A stretch of DNA of 45,908 nucleotides from Desulfamplus sp. (GCA_015231705.1 JADGBC010000008.1:1-45908), one strand, 5' to 3'; numbered from the stretch's first letter, positions 33,545-42,498 are shown. The notes: generated by a model not told the origin, from the sequence alone. Program-made: numbers and translations.

Positions 33545-35440
33545 ATGGTACTGCATGATGACAAATGGATAGGAAGGCTTTCAAAAATTGACTTTGCTTT
33601 TCAGCCGATTGTAAATAGCCATACAGGTGTTTGCTATGGATACGAAGCTCTGTTGCGGAATTATAGAGATGCTGGTTTTGAGACTATTGATAGTTTTTTC
33701 AATCAGGCATATAATGACCAGTCGTTGCACAATATTGATATTATGCTTCGTGAGAAGGCGATTCAAAAATTTTCTTTATTACCAAAAGAGCAGTCAGTGA
33801 AACTTTTTTTTAATATAGACGGCCGTATTCTCGGTTCTGGTGATTATGAGTCCGGGAATACGACGAAAATATTAAAGAGTCACTGTCTGCCCAATGATAC
33901 TGTCTGTTTTGAAATATCTGAAAAGTATGAGTTTGTGAATCCAAGAGAGATGGTTAAAGTATTAAAAACATATCGTTCTCAGGGGTTTAATATTGCAATG
34001 GATGATTATGGAGTTGGTTTTTCAGGGCTTCAGATGCTTTACTATACAGAACCTGAGTTTATTAAAATTGACCGTTTTTTTATTCATGATATCGAAAATG
34101 ATGCCAAGAAGCGTCTTTTTGTATCTAATATTGTGAACATAGCCAATTCTCTTGGGATTATTGTCATTGCAGAAGGAGTTGAGACTGAAAATGAATATTT
34201 CATATGCCGTGATCTTGGATGTGATCTGGTTCAGGGTTACCTTATACAGCATCCTGAGATAGAGATCGGTAATCTTAAATCATACTATGAGCATATTCAC
34301 ATTATGAATAAAGAAGATCGCCGCAAGATTTCAAGGGACAAGACACTTATCCGTGGGGAGATGGAGTATGTGGAGCCGGTTCACTATGAGGAAAGTATCC
34401 TCTCTGTATGTGATAAGTTCAGGGAAAAAAAGAACCACACCTTTTTCCCTGTAGTCAATGCAAATAATGAACCTGCAGGTATTATTCGTGAAGAGAGTCT
34501 TAAAGATTATACATATTCAAAGTTTGGAAGAGCATTGCTTCAAAATCCTGCGTTCGGTAAAAATTTAGGCAGGTTTGTAAGTAAGTTTCCTGTTGCAGAT
34601 GTTAATATCCCTGTTGAAAAGATTCTTGAGACCTATTCTCAGTGTGGCAATTCAATAGAGGGGATCATAATCAGGGAAAATATGAAATATGCGGGTCTCC
34701 TGAGTGCTCCGGCTCTTCTAAGGATTTTGAATGAAAAGAGCCTCTCCGCTGCAAGGGATCAGAACCCATTAAGCAGACTTCCTGGAAATACTCTTATATA
34801 TGAATATCTCTCAAAGGCTCTGCAAAACAGGGACGATCATTATATGCTCATATATTTTGATTTTGACAATTTTAAACCATATAATGATGAATACGGTTTT
34901 AGAAATGGAGATAGAGTTATACTCTATTTTGCAGAACTCTTAAAGAGCCACTATAGCTCATCGGAGCGTTTCATAGGACACATCGGTGGAGATGATTTCT
35001 TTATGGGAATCCATAATGAGTTAAAAGAGGATATTTATATAGAGATGCTTGAACTTGCTAACAAATTTAAAAAAGATGTGGAAAGTTTTTATGATAGAGA
35101 TGCCATTAGAAAGGGTTTTACCGTTGCTGCTGATAGAGATGGAAAAATCAAGCAGTTCTCTTTGTTATCAGTTAGCATTGTAATTTTGGATCTTCCTGTG
35201 AATCGATCGCGTGTTTATCTGACCGAGGAGATAGGCAAGTGTTTAGCCACACTAAAGAGTATGGCTAAAAAAAGTGTCAACCATGTGTATCACACAAGTA
35301 TCAATAACCTTGAGAGCCTTTTAACCAGACAAATCTCTTCGGGTCAACAGCTCTTTTTGAACAGCCAATCTCACAGCATGGAGAATAAAACCGAATTTGA
35401 GTATGTTGAAAGTTTGTTTCAGAGTGTAAATGCATTTTGA
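33545..35440 (+). CDS. EAL-CBS-GGDEF c-di-GMP protein
   Basis: 631-aa cytosolic protein in the order EAL phosphodiesterase (about 15-245), CBS-pair-like region (about 270-400) and GGDEF (about 410-570). In the EAL domain the key motifs read EALLR (34-38), FFNID, FEISE, MDDYGVGFSGL, FIKIDRFFI and IAEGVETENE, so activity is plausible. The GGDEF motif is GGDDF (481-485) and no I-site is visible, so that domain may be a weak cyclase or a GTP sensor. CBS regions often bind adenine nucleotides. No membrane segment is seen. AGGAG lies seven bases before ATG. Repeat copy 4 follows the stop. Confidence 0.9.
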   Translation: MVLHDDKWIGRLSKIDFAFQPIVNSHTGVCYGYEALLRNYRDAGFETIDSFFNQAYNDQSLHNIDIMLREKAIQKFSLLPKEQSVKLFFNIDGRILGSGDYESGNTTKILKSHCLPNDTVCFEISEKYEFVNPREMVKVLKTYRSQGFNIAMDDYGVGFSGLQMLYYTEPEFIKIDRFFIHDIENDAKKRLFVSNIVNIANSLGIIVIAEGVETENEYFICRDLGCDLVQGYLIQHPEIEIGNLKSYYEHIHIMNKEDRRKISRDKTLIRGEMEYVEPVHYEESILSVCDKFREKKNHTFFPVVNANNEPAGIIREESLKDYTYSKFGRALLQNPAFGKNLGRFVSKFPVADVNIPVEKILETYSQCGNSIEGIIIRENMKYAGLLSAPALLRILNEKSLSAARDQNPLSRLPGNTLIYEYLSKALQNRDDHYMLIYFDFDNFKPYNDEYGFRNGDRVILYFAELLKSHYSSSERFIGHIGGDDFFMGIHNELKEDIYIEMLELANKFKKDVESFYDRDAIRKGFTVAADRDGKIKQFSLLSVSIVILDLPVNRSRVYLTEEIGKCLATLKSMAKKSVNHVYHTSINNLESLLTRQISSGQQLFLNSQSHSMENKTEFEYVESLFQSVNAF

Positions 35441-35452
35441 TTTCAGACTTTC

Positions 35453-35548
35453 TATATGAAAGTCTCCGTAAGAATATCTGTTTTTATAAATACTTTCATG
35501 CTTGGTTGTGGCCATGAACCAAATCCCGCTCCGGCCGTGCCGGTTTTA
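35453..35548 (+). repeat. repeat family A, copy 4
   Basis: A full copy: TATATGAAAGTCTCCGTAAG, TACTTTCATGC, GGTTGTGGCC, GCTCCGGCCGTGCCGGTT. It fills the gap between two convergent genes, and the TAA stop of the J-domain gene (35546-35548, minus strand) lies at its right end. Confidence 0.85.
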
Positions 35549-36178
35549 AATATTTATCAATTTGTTATATGCCTCTTTGATTTCAATAAATTTTTTCCCG
35601 GCCAGCTCCTGCAACTCTTTGCCAAGGTGAGCAACTCTGTCAGGGTGATACTGTTTTACGCCTCTGCGGTATGCTGCAATAATATCCTCTCTACTTGCCC
35701 CTGGAGCAACTCCAAGTATCTGGTGGGGTGACTTGGGAAGATCTTTTTTTTGTGTTGAGCTATGTGATGATGCCTTATTTCTCTCTTTACCGGATGCTGT
35801 CTGCTGTCCACCTGAGCCCGAAGAGTTATTCGAGCTGGAGCTTGAATCTCCTTTTTCCCGGGGTTCATGTCTGTTCTTCTGAGTTGAATGGGTTGAATTT
35901 TTTGAAAAAGCTGATTTTTGAGACTCTGTTGAACTTTGTGTAGACTTTTGGGCAGTATCTTTAAAGTCTCGTGTTTTGTTGCGGAAGTTTGCCTTGGCCT
36001 TTTTCAAAAAATAGTCAGGAAGCCGTCCGTTTTTAATATAGTAAAAAATGGTTCCTATTATAAAGGTATCGTCAAACCATCCCAAATAGGGAATTAAAAA
36101 ATCGGGTATAATATCAATTGGGCTTATCAGGTAGGCTGCCGCAATCAGCCCCAGAAGAATTTTATGGTATGTACTCAT
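35546..36178 (-). CDS. DUF1232 membrane domain fused to a J domain
   Basis: 210-aa protein in three parts. Residues 5-60 carry a DUF1232/YkvA-type hydrophobic segment with LISPIDIIPDF and GWFDD. Residues about 65-148 are a Ser/Asn/Lys-rich linker. Residues 150-210 form a J domain with the essential HPD at 178-180, which would stimulate an Hsp70 (DnaK-type) partner. The protein probably brings the chaperone to the inner membrane. AAGGA precedes ATG closely. The client is unknown. It lies 30 bp downstream of dapB on the same strand. Confidence 0.87.
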   Translation of the reverse strand: MSTYHKILLGLIAAAYLISPIDIIPDFLIPYLGWFDDTFIIGTIFYYIKNGRLPDYFLKKAKANFRNKTRDFKDTAQKSTQSSTESQKSAFSKNSTHSTQKNRHEPREKGDSSSSSNNSSGSGGQQTASGKERNKASSHSSTQKKDLPKSPHQILGVAPGASREDIIAAYRRGVKQYHPDRVAHLGKELQELAGKKFIEIKEAYNKLINI

Positions 36179-36212
36179 TAAATTTCCTTCAGTAGATCAA
36201 CTGTACTGCTTG

Positions 36213-37115
36213 TTAAATGCCCTTAAGCACATCAATCATGGTGTAAATTTTCCCTTTTTTGTCGATAGCACTCGTGTTTTCTCCATTCTCAAGCATTTTT
36301 TTATCACTTTGAAGTTTGCTTTGCAAAAAAATTATAGCATCAATGGTACCCTGAGCATAAATATCTCGTCCATTAATATTATGGGAAAACTGAAATTGTG
36401 CTGTGTTTCCTGGAGAGGTCAGTGTGTAAGTATGCCATGCATGTCCGGCAATGTACTGTTCAGGAATATGCCATTCACCCTTTTGAATATCAGGATCTCT
36501 TTCCATGAAAATCTCATTTTCAGAGTAGGGAATTCCAAGCCTGTTGTAGTATTTGACCATAGATTTTGCAGTACCGCTGGTATCTGCCTTTCCCTTCTGA
36601 TGACTCTCTTTTATTTCCAGAATATATCCTTTGAACAGATCTGGAAATGTATCTGCGGCGTATTCCATCATGGCCTGAAATCCCACAATCTGTTTTGCCA
36701 TGTTGGGGGCAATAACTGCTGATATTGACGAGGATAGAACAGTATTTTCAAGAAGTTCCCTGTCTCCACCTGTGGTACCCATAACAAATGGGATATCAAA
36801 TCTGGTATAAAACTGTGCATTACTGTTAACTGCTGTGGGGTGGGTAAAATCGACTGCAATCATATCCGGAAATTTTTGCATGATTTCCTGGATGATCAGC
36901 TCTCTTTCTTCCGGTTTGACCAAAGTCACATCAATGTTCTTGTTCAGACTTTTTATGACACATCTTTTTTCAATTATTTCCTGGCCTGTCATGGAAAAGG
37001 GAAGAAGGTTTAAACGTGTATCATCAGCAATATGGCCTGCTATTATTGAGGCAACATTGCCAGGCATTCCATTGAGCATTATATGAATAGGTTTTATTGT
37101 AAAGTTCTGTTCCAT
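36213..37115 (-). CDS. dapB: 4-hydroxy-tetrahydrodipicolinate reductase, plant-type
   Basis: 300-aa NAD(P)H-dependent reductase of the lysine/diaminopimelate pathway, which supplies peptidoglycan cross-links. The N-terminal nucleotide site reads IHIMLNGMPGNVASIIAG; FTHPTAV and PFVMGTTGGDR lie mid-protein; the catalytic block reads ESHQKGKADTSGTA where most bacterial forms have a HH...K.DAPSGTA version. Length and motifs fit the plant-type branch also seen in some bacteria. AAGGAG lies eight bases before ATG inside the end of the upstream fusion gene, whose stop is one base away, so the two are probably coupled. Confidence 0.88.
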   Translation of the reverse strand: MEQNFTIKPIHIMLNGMPGNVASIIAGHIADDTRLNLLPFSMTGQEIIEKRCVIKSLNKNIDVTLVKPEERELIIQEIMQKFPDMIAVDFTHPTAVNSNAQFYTRFDIPFVMGTTGGDRELLENTVLSSSISAVIAPNMAKQIVGFQAMMEYAADTFPDLFKGYILEIKESHQKGKADTSGTAKSMVKYYNRLGIPYSENEIFMERDPDIQKGEWHIPEQYIAGHAWHTYTLTSPGNTAQFQFSHNINGRDIYAQGTIDAIIFLQSKLQSDKKMLENGENTSAIDKKGKIYTMIDVLKGI

Positions 37116-37116
37116 A

Positions 37117-39270
37117 TTAAAGACTCCTTATGCATTGGTATAAATATCTTGTTTTATCTATATCTGTGTAACTTATATTTTTTTTAAGATTTTCAAGAGC
37201 TACCGGAATATACTGCTCAAAAAAAGTTTTACCTCTGTTCATGGAAAGATGGCTGAATGCCCCGAGCATCTGCATATTACGGGTAAGAGCACAATATCTA
37301 TAAGATTTTATGAACTGAACGGTATTTTTTCCTGTAAGTCTTTCAACCTCATTAGCACAATCATGTAAAAGAGTCTCTCTGATTTCATCCTCAAGGTTGA
37401 CATAAGGGTCAATCAGAAGGGATGCAAGATCATATTGCAAAGGACCTCTTCTGGAAGATTGAAAATCAATAAAAAACAAGTTGCTGTTATCCAAAACATC
37501 CTGGCTGTGAAAATATTTGTATAGAGAGGTTTCGCTGCTCAGATATTTTTCCTCTGGCTTTACCATGATGTTTCTTGACTGCATATCTCTGTGCATCAGC
37601 CCCTGAAATGAATGTTCAAGAGCATTATCCGCAATGAATTCAAACTCGCTCTTCAAACTGTCAAACTCAATTTTCTGTTTAAGATACCCCTGCAAAAAGG
37701 CCTCAACAAAATAGCGACACTCTTTTTCCAAAATCATCTCTTTGGAATATGATGCACTCTGAAATGTCCATGCATCATGGAAACCCTTTATACCATCCAT
37801 GGAAAATGAGATGGCAAGGCGGCACGCCTTCTTGTACCACTCAAGAATAAAGTTGCGGTTTGCAAGGAGCTCGTGACCGTTTGTACTAGAAGAGTGTCGG
37901 TTTGTAGCAAGCATCTGGATCACATCTTGAAGATGTAAATCTCCCAGATCTTCAAGTACAACCAGACCTGCAAACCGGTCATATGACTTTATTGCCGGAA
38001 CCGGGATCCCTTTTTCAAACAGATGCTGTCCAATTCTTATAAAGGAGTCAATCTCCCTGGTTTTATAAAGTGACTTTTTTTCGGGCACCACCTGTTTTCC
38101 TAAAGCATCTTCGTTCTTGGCAGCAGCATCTTTTTCATAACTCATATTTTTGTAAGGCTCACAATGAATGCCATGATCTGCGATAATTAATGAGGTGACA
38201 GAGTTATCTTCATAAGATAAAGCAGTGCTCGGCTCAGGTAGTGCAACATTTAAATTGGAACCTAAACAGTTTGGTTGCGATTGTTGATGTTTTGAAACTC
38301 CTGGACAGACAGATAGTCTGCAACGATACCATCCCCTGTCTGATCCATCTCCAGCAAGTTTTTGAGTTTTAATATACTTTATGTATGGAGATGGCTGAAA
38401 ATTGGAGGGTGACGATGAAAAGAGCGTATTCTCCTTTGTTTTATATGACGCTGTAAAGAAAGCTTTGTTTAGGTGATAGTCCGCTGAAAATCGTATGGCG
38501 GCATCGCGGTAGGTTTCAGGTGTGCCAATATCCTGCCAGAAGATATCTTTGCATATAAATGCCTTAACCATGTCTCCTTTGTGGGCAAGATCGGAGTATA
38601 GCTCAATGCTGCTGAATGGAACTATTTCCAGCTTTCCTTGATTATCCGGCATGTGGTCAAATATCTCAGGCGAAAGCACTTGAATCCCTGTAAACGCCAA
38701 CACCTTATAATCGAGGGAAGGTTGAATATGGACAGATTTGCAGCAATTGCTGTCAGACAATCCCTGATAGTCAGGCTGTAATTTGCTGCCCAAGAAATTT
38801 CTGATAAACAGATTTTTGTCAACCGTTACTTTGTTATGAACACTGTAGTCATGAAGAGCAAGTGTCACACAATATCTTTCTGACAGAGAGTGTTTTATAT
38901 GAAAATTCCACACTGACCTCAAGTCTATATCAGAGACGATATCACTGTTTATTACCATGAAATGGTCATTGCACATAAAATGACGCACGTTTCTGATTGC
39001 CCCGCCGGTTTCCAGTATCTCAGGTTCATGGATAGTGCAGATATTCACAGATAAATTATTTTTTGACTTGTAATTTCTAATGAATTTTTCAATCTGATTA
39101 TGAAGGTGGTGGGTGTTTATTATGATATCTGTGCATCCCGCCTGAATCAACTGTTCGATAGTGCGTTGAAGCAGGGTAAGACCATTAATTGCAAATAGAG
39201 GTTTGGGCCGGATTGCTGTGTGTGGCAGAAGTCTGGTACCCAATCCGGCGGCAAGGATCAGTGCTTTCAT
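37117..39270 (-). CDS. nucleotidyltransferase-kinase fusion (MurU-AmgK-like)
   Basis: 717-aa two-domain protein. Residues 1-270 are a sugar-1-phosphate nucleotidyltransferase (GLGTRLLPHT at 9-18, PKPL, ETGGAIRN, NSD, DIGTPETYRDA). Residues about 300-717 are an APH-type kinase: GDGSDRGWYR nucleotide loop, LEDLGDLHLQ, catalytic HRDMQSRN (HRD at 560-562) and metal site IDFQSSRRGPLQYDLASLL (Asp602). In Pseudomonas separate AmgK (MurNAc/GlcNAc anomeric kinase) and MurU make UDP-MurNAc from recycled sugar; here both would be one chain. Long low-complexity insertions break the kinase part (about 325-400, 480-490 and 572-595). The substrate is inferred. GGAG precedes ATG; dapB follows after one base. 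Confidence 0.85.
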   Translation of the reverse strand: MKALILAAGLGTRLLPHTAIRPKPLFAINGLTLLQRTIEQLIQAGCTDIIINTHHLHNQIEKFIRNYKSKNNLSVNICTIHEPEILETGGAIRNVRHFMCNDHFMVINSDIVSDIDLRSVWNFHIKHSLSERYCVTLALHDYSVHNKVTVDKNLFIRNFLGSKLQPDYQGLSDSNCCKSVHIQPSLDYKVLAFTGIQVLSPEIFDHMPDNQGKLEIVPFSSIELYSDLAHKGDMVKAFICKDIFWQDIGTPETYRDAAIRFSADYHLNKAFFTASYKTKENTLFSSSPSNFQPSPYIKYIKTQKLAGDGSDRGWYRCRLSVCPGVSKHQQSQPNCLGSNLNVALPEPSTALSYEDNSVTSLIIADHGIHCEPYKNMSYEKDAAAKNEDALGKQVVPEKKSLYKTREIDSFIRIGQHLFEKGIPVPAIKSYDRFAGLVVLEDLGDLHLQDVIQMLATNRHSSSTNGHELLANRNFILEWYKKACRLAISFSMDGIKGFHDAWTFQSASYSKEMILEKECRYFVEAFLQGYLKQKIEFDSLKSEFEFIADNALEHSFQGLMHRDMQSRNIMVKPEEKYLSSETSLYKYFHSQDVLDNSNLFFIDFQSSRRGPLQYDLASLLIDPYVNLEDEIRETLLHDCANEVERLTGKNTVQFIKSYRYCALTRNMQMLGAFSHLSMNRGKTFFEQYIPVALENLKKNISYTDIDKTRYLYQCIRSL

Positions 39271-39284
39271 AGGATTACTCCAAG

Positions 39285-39308
39285 CTACCCCCTATCCCTT
39301 TGGGGTAG
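39285..39308 (-). other. GC-rich hairpin between plsB and the fusion gene
   Basis: CTACCCC (39285-39291) pairs with GGGGTAG (39302-39308), loop of ten. No T-run follows on the minus strand, so it is more likely an mRNA processing or partial-stop hairpin inside the operon than a full terminator. Confidence 0.4.
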
Positions 39309-39320
39309 GGGTGTTAATCT

Positions 39321-41945
39321 TCATGATGTGGCAATTGTCAGCATATGTTCTATAATCTCTTTATATCGCCTGATCTCCTCGCTGTTTTCAGAGCCTTCAA
39401 CGCCATTGTTCATGAAGAAATTGGATGCATTTGTGTAATTTATTTTGGACAAAGACTCCTTTAGAAGAATCTCTTGTCTCTTATAACAGCTTGCCCCCTT
39501 GCTCTGCATCTTTTTAATTCTCTCTTTGGCATCGTGCTTATCTTTGGGGTATTTTTCAAAATACATTAGTGCAACCTTGTAGGATTCAAGGAAAGGTCTT
39601 AGAAATTCTGAAAACGCCTTGAGTTTTCTGTAGCCTTCAGAGGTAAGGTTGTATATATCTAAGAAAGAGGGCGTAGGCACAAGAATCCCGTCGTCAATAA
39701 ATGCCTTGATGCAGGTATGAATATGTTCAATGCATGTCTTCTCCTCATCAAAGGAGAATTCATCAATAAAGAAATTCTGGAGAAAACGGTATGTATCTGT
39801 AAGATCTCCTGATGAAAATTGAAACTTATCTGTCTTAAGTATTGCAATGGCTGTATAGGCAGCTGGAATAAAGAAGCAGATCGCATTGTTTTTATAGTAG
39901 TCAAGTATTGGTCTTTTATTGTCTTTAACAAAAAAACGGGTGTTATCAGTAATCTCTTCTTCAGTCTCATCAGCAAGTTCAATAAATTTTCTTGATACAA
40001 AAGTACTGAGAACGTGATTGAGAGCAAGATCAGGGTCAATTGTCAGAGTATCTGCAAGTTCAGCATTTGATATGGTGAACATATTCATATAAGAGTTTAC
40101 CCTGAACATAAGCTCCTTTTTTGAAAAACTGCTTCCTGATGCATTAAGAACAGCACTGGCAATGACACCATGTGGAGTGACTATTGATATTTCATTTATA
40201 GAATTCAACAGTTTATATCCAATGCTCCTGCAAAGAGACATGTGCTGCTCACTATCCATTGAATCAAGATCAAGCTGCTTTTCATACAGATAATCGCTTA
40301 GGGAGAAAGGTTCATGGAATTTTATATAGACTTTTCCATATTTTTTCTTGAGAAATTTTCTTGCTTTTATGAGTTGTGACAGATTTTCAGGATTTTTTTT
40401 CCCACCTTCAATTTCATGCAGATATGCAGCTTCTTCAAGTACCTGATCATAACCCACATAGGTGGGCATGAATATAAGATCTTCACATGCTCCGCTTTTG
40501 TATGCTTTTATAAGCATGGAGAGAAAACCAAGTTTTGGTGGAAGCAGTTTACCTGTTCTGCTTCTGCCCCCTTCAATGAAAAATTCAACGTTAAATCCCT
40601 CAGAGAGTAATTTTTCAATGTAAGCTGCGAAAATTCTGGAGTAAAGTACCGCACCTTTGAATGTCCTTCTGAGAAAGAAAGCCCCGCCTCCTCTGAATAT
40701 AGGTCCAAGTGGCCAGAAGGACAAATTCTTTCCTGCCGCAATATGAGGGCAGGGCATATTATTTTTAAACATCAGGTAGGATAGCAGCAGATAGTCCAGA
40801 TGGCTCTTATGACACGGAGCAAGAATCACCGGTGCTTTTTTTGACTCCTCCTTGATTCGGTCAAGTCCTTCGTAATCTACCACCAACCCTTCAAATATAT
40901 TGTTGAAAACCCAGGTCAGCAACTTTTCCAATATCGATATGGTATTTAGGTTATAGTTTGCAGCAATCTCTTCAATGTAAGATGCAGCTTTTTTGTGGGT
41001 AGTCATGAGGGATTCACCCTCTTTTTCTGAATGGTCACGCATGAAACTCTGGAGTGAGTGCTGAGTCAAAATATCTTCTGTCAACTCATCCCTTGACTTG
41101 AGGACAGGCCCTGTAATACTTCTCTTCTGACGATTCAATATGTCAATAAGATGTGTCCTTAGAGTGTAAGCCTGGAAATCTTCATCAATATTTCGGATGT
41201 CGGGCTGATTCAGAAATTCTTTTAGATTAAGAGGCGAGGATATCTCGACACATATTTTTTCAGGTTTTTGCCACATTGTAAGCAATCTCTTGAGTTTTCC
41301 TGGTTTTTCATTGCTACCAAGAAGAATATCCATAAAGGTCAAGGTTGTTCTTACCGGTTTGACACTGAATACAATTGCCTGCGGAACAAGAAAGATCGGT
41401 TTTGTGCTATTTTTTTGGAGTTCGATTAAATGGCGTATGGGATCCGGCTTTGATTCAATAAATCTTCTGTAAAAATTTTTACCTTCAACCATATGGAGAA
41501 AACCTGAACGCCCATTTAGAAATTCATGGTCAAAATATTGCGTCTCATATGGATTTTTTATTCTGAAGTGCTTTAATATATTTCCAAACTGATATGTCAG
41601 GATTCTTAAGATATCTTTTACTGGCAATAGAAAGAAAAACCTGTACTCAAACGCGATTTCAGGGTAGGGCAGTGCAGACTTTTTTAAGGTAGTGTGATAA
41701 TAGAGGAATTCAAAAAGGCTTTTGTATTTTCCAACATATATCACAATGCCCTTTTCGTTGAGCCGGTTTAATTTTTTTGTTTTTTTTATATCAAGAGTTA
41801 TTTTGTCAAAAAAACGATTAATTATATACGATGGCATAACTCCGGAATTTCCAGGATAAAAACAGGCAAAAGTATCGTTTCTATTTCCCATTATTTTATT
41901 GATGTTAGTGTTCCAGATATCATGCAGCTTTTTTAATAGCGTCAT
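39321..41945 (-). CDS. plsB: glycerol-3-phosphate acyltransferase PlsB-like
   Basis: 874-aa membrane-associated enzyme acylating sn-glycerol-3-phosphate at position 1, the first step of phospholipid synthesis. The catalytic HX4D is H379-D384 in CHKSHLD, followed by GAFFLRRTF, FIEGGRSRTGKLL and MPTYVGYD, the glycerolipid acyltransferase blocks in order. The long N-terminal part (1-350) and C-terminal part fit PlsB, not the short PlsC type; E. coli PlsB has 807 residues. AGGA lies about ten bases before ATG. It precedes the MurU-AmgK fusion and dapB, giving a run of envelope-precursor genes. Its substrate is also the product of glpK. Confidence 0.93.
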   Translation of the reverse strand: MTLLKKLHDIWNTNINKIMGNRNDTFACFYPGNSGVMPSYIINRFFDKITLDIKKTKKLNRLNEKGIVIYVGKYKSLFEFLYYHTTLKKSALPYPEIAFEYRFFFLLPVKDILRILTYQFGNILKHFRIKNPYETQYFDHEFLNGRSGFLHMVEGKNFYRRFIESKPDPIRHLIELQKNSTKPIFLVPQAIVFSVKPVRTTLTFMDILLGSNEKPGKLKRLLTMWQKPEKICVEISSPLNLKEFLNQPDIRNIDEDFQAYTLRTHLIDILNRQKRSITGPVLKSRDELTEDILTQHSLQSFMRDHSEKEGESLMTTHKKAASYIEEIAANYNLNTISILEKLLTWVFNNIFEGLVVDYEGLDRIKEESKKAPVILAPCHKSHLDYLLLSYLMFKNNMPCPHIAAGKNLSFWPLGPIFRGGGAFFLRRTFKGAVLYSRIFAAYIEKLLSEGFNVEFFIEGGRSRTGKLLPPKLGFLSMLIKAYKSGACEDLIFMPTYVGYDQVLEEAAYLHEIEGGKKNPENLSQLIKARKFLKKKYGKVYIKFHEPFSLSDYLYEKQLDLDSMDSEQHMSLCRSIGYKLLNSINEISIVTPHGVIASAVLNASGSSFSKKELMFRVNSYMNMFTISNAELADTLTIDPDLALNHVLSTFVSRKFIELADETEEEITDNTRFFVKDNKRPILDYYKNNAICFFIPAAYTAIAILKTDKFQFSSGDLTDTYRFLQNFFIDEFSFDEEKTCIEHIHTCIKAFIDDGILVPTPSFLDIYNLTSEGYRKLKAFSEFLRPFLESYKVALMYFEKYPKDKHDAKERIKKMQSKGASCYKRQEILLKESLSKINYTNASNFFMNNGVEGSENSEEIRRYKEIIEHMLTIATS

Positions 41946-42240
41946 TTAGCAGAAGTCCTATATAGTATTTTATTTTATATTCAGTGCATGTGTACTATTA
42001 GAGATAGTTAAGGCTATGTCCCTAAGCATTTTGTCAGATAACATGGGTATCTCTATCAAAGGTTTGATTTAATGGCAATAAAATAATTTATGCTCAAAAA
42101 TTGGCTTGATTTACTCAGGGTCATATGTTAATTGATATCGATTAATTTTACAGAAAAAGAACGATCTATTGGATTTTATATAGTTATTTTACAGTCGATT
42201 TGTAGTTGCAATTATTAACGTTGTAAGGAGGTCAGAATTT
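41946..42240. other. 295-bp divergent region between plsB and the MamI-like gene
   Basis: AT-rich, no gene seen. It should hold divergent promoters. A strong AAGGAGG lies near its right end, eight bases or so before the ATG at 42241. Confidence 0.4.
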
Positions 42241-42498
42241 ATGAAAACATTGATTGGCGGAGCTGTTGCTGTTCTTCTCGGTATTATTGGTATTGCTGTG
42301 TGGTTTGATTCATTTTTGCAGATTCTTGCGGGTGCGATTCCACCAGTGCTGTTGCTTGGTGGTGGTCTTGCACTCTATCTAGGGTTTGATGAGCTGAAGG
42401 ATTCATGGAAAAAAGATGAGGGTGATGATGCCCCTGAAACCGGTGATAAAGCCAGGATTGCTGAACTGGAGAAAGAGCTTGAGAATCTGAAGAAATAG
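42241..42498 (+). CDS. small two-TM protein, MamI-like
   Basis: 85-aa protein: two hydrophobic segments (about 4-21 and 27-48) separated by WFDSFLQILAGAIP, then a charged tail ending in a short coiled coil (KARIAELEKELENLKK). The pattern LG.(I/L)G...W......L.GA.P..LL..G..AL..G matches my memory of the magnetosome protein MamI; similar unnamed proteins also seem to occur in non-magnetic Desulfobacterota, so this is not proof of magnetosomes. A strong AAGGAGG precedes ATG and a perfect terminator follows, so it is a single-gene, well-expressed unit. Confidence 0.75.
   Translation: MKTLIGGAVAVLLGIIGIAVWFDSFLQILAGAIPPVLLLGGGLALYLGFDELKDSWKKDEGDDAPETGDKARIAELEKELENLKK

Noticed and set aside
36210-36722. 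170-codon plus-strand frame
   Set aside because: It is antisense to dapB, whose motifs are clear; no support for a second gene.
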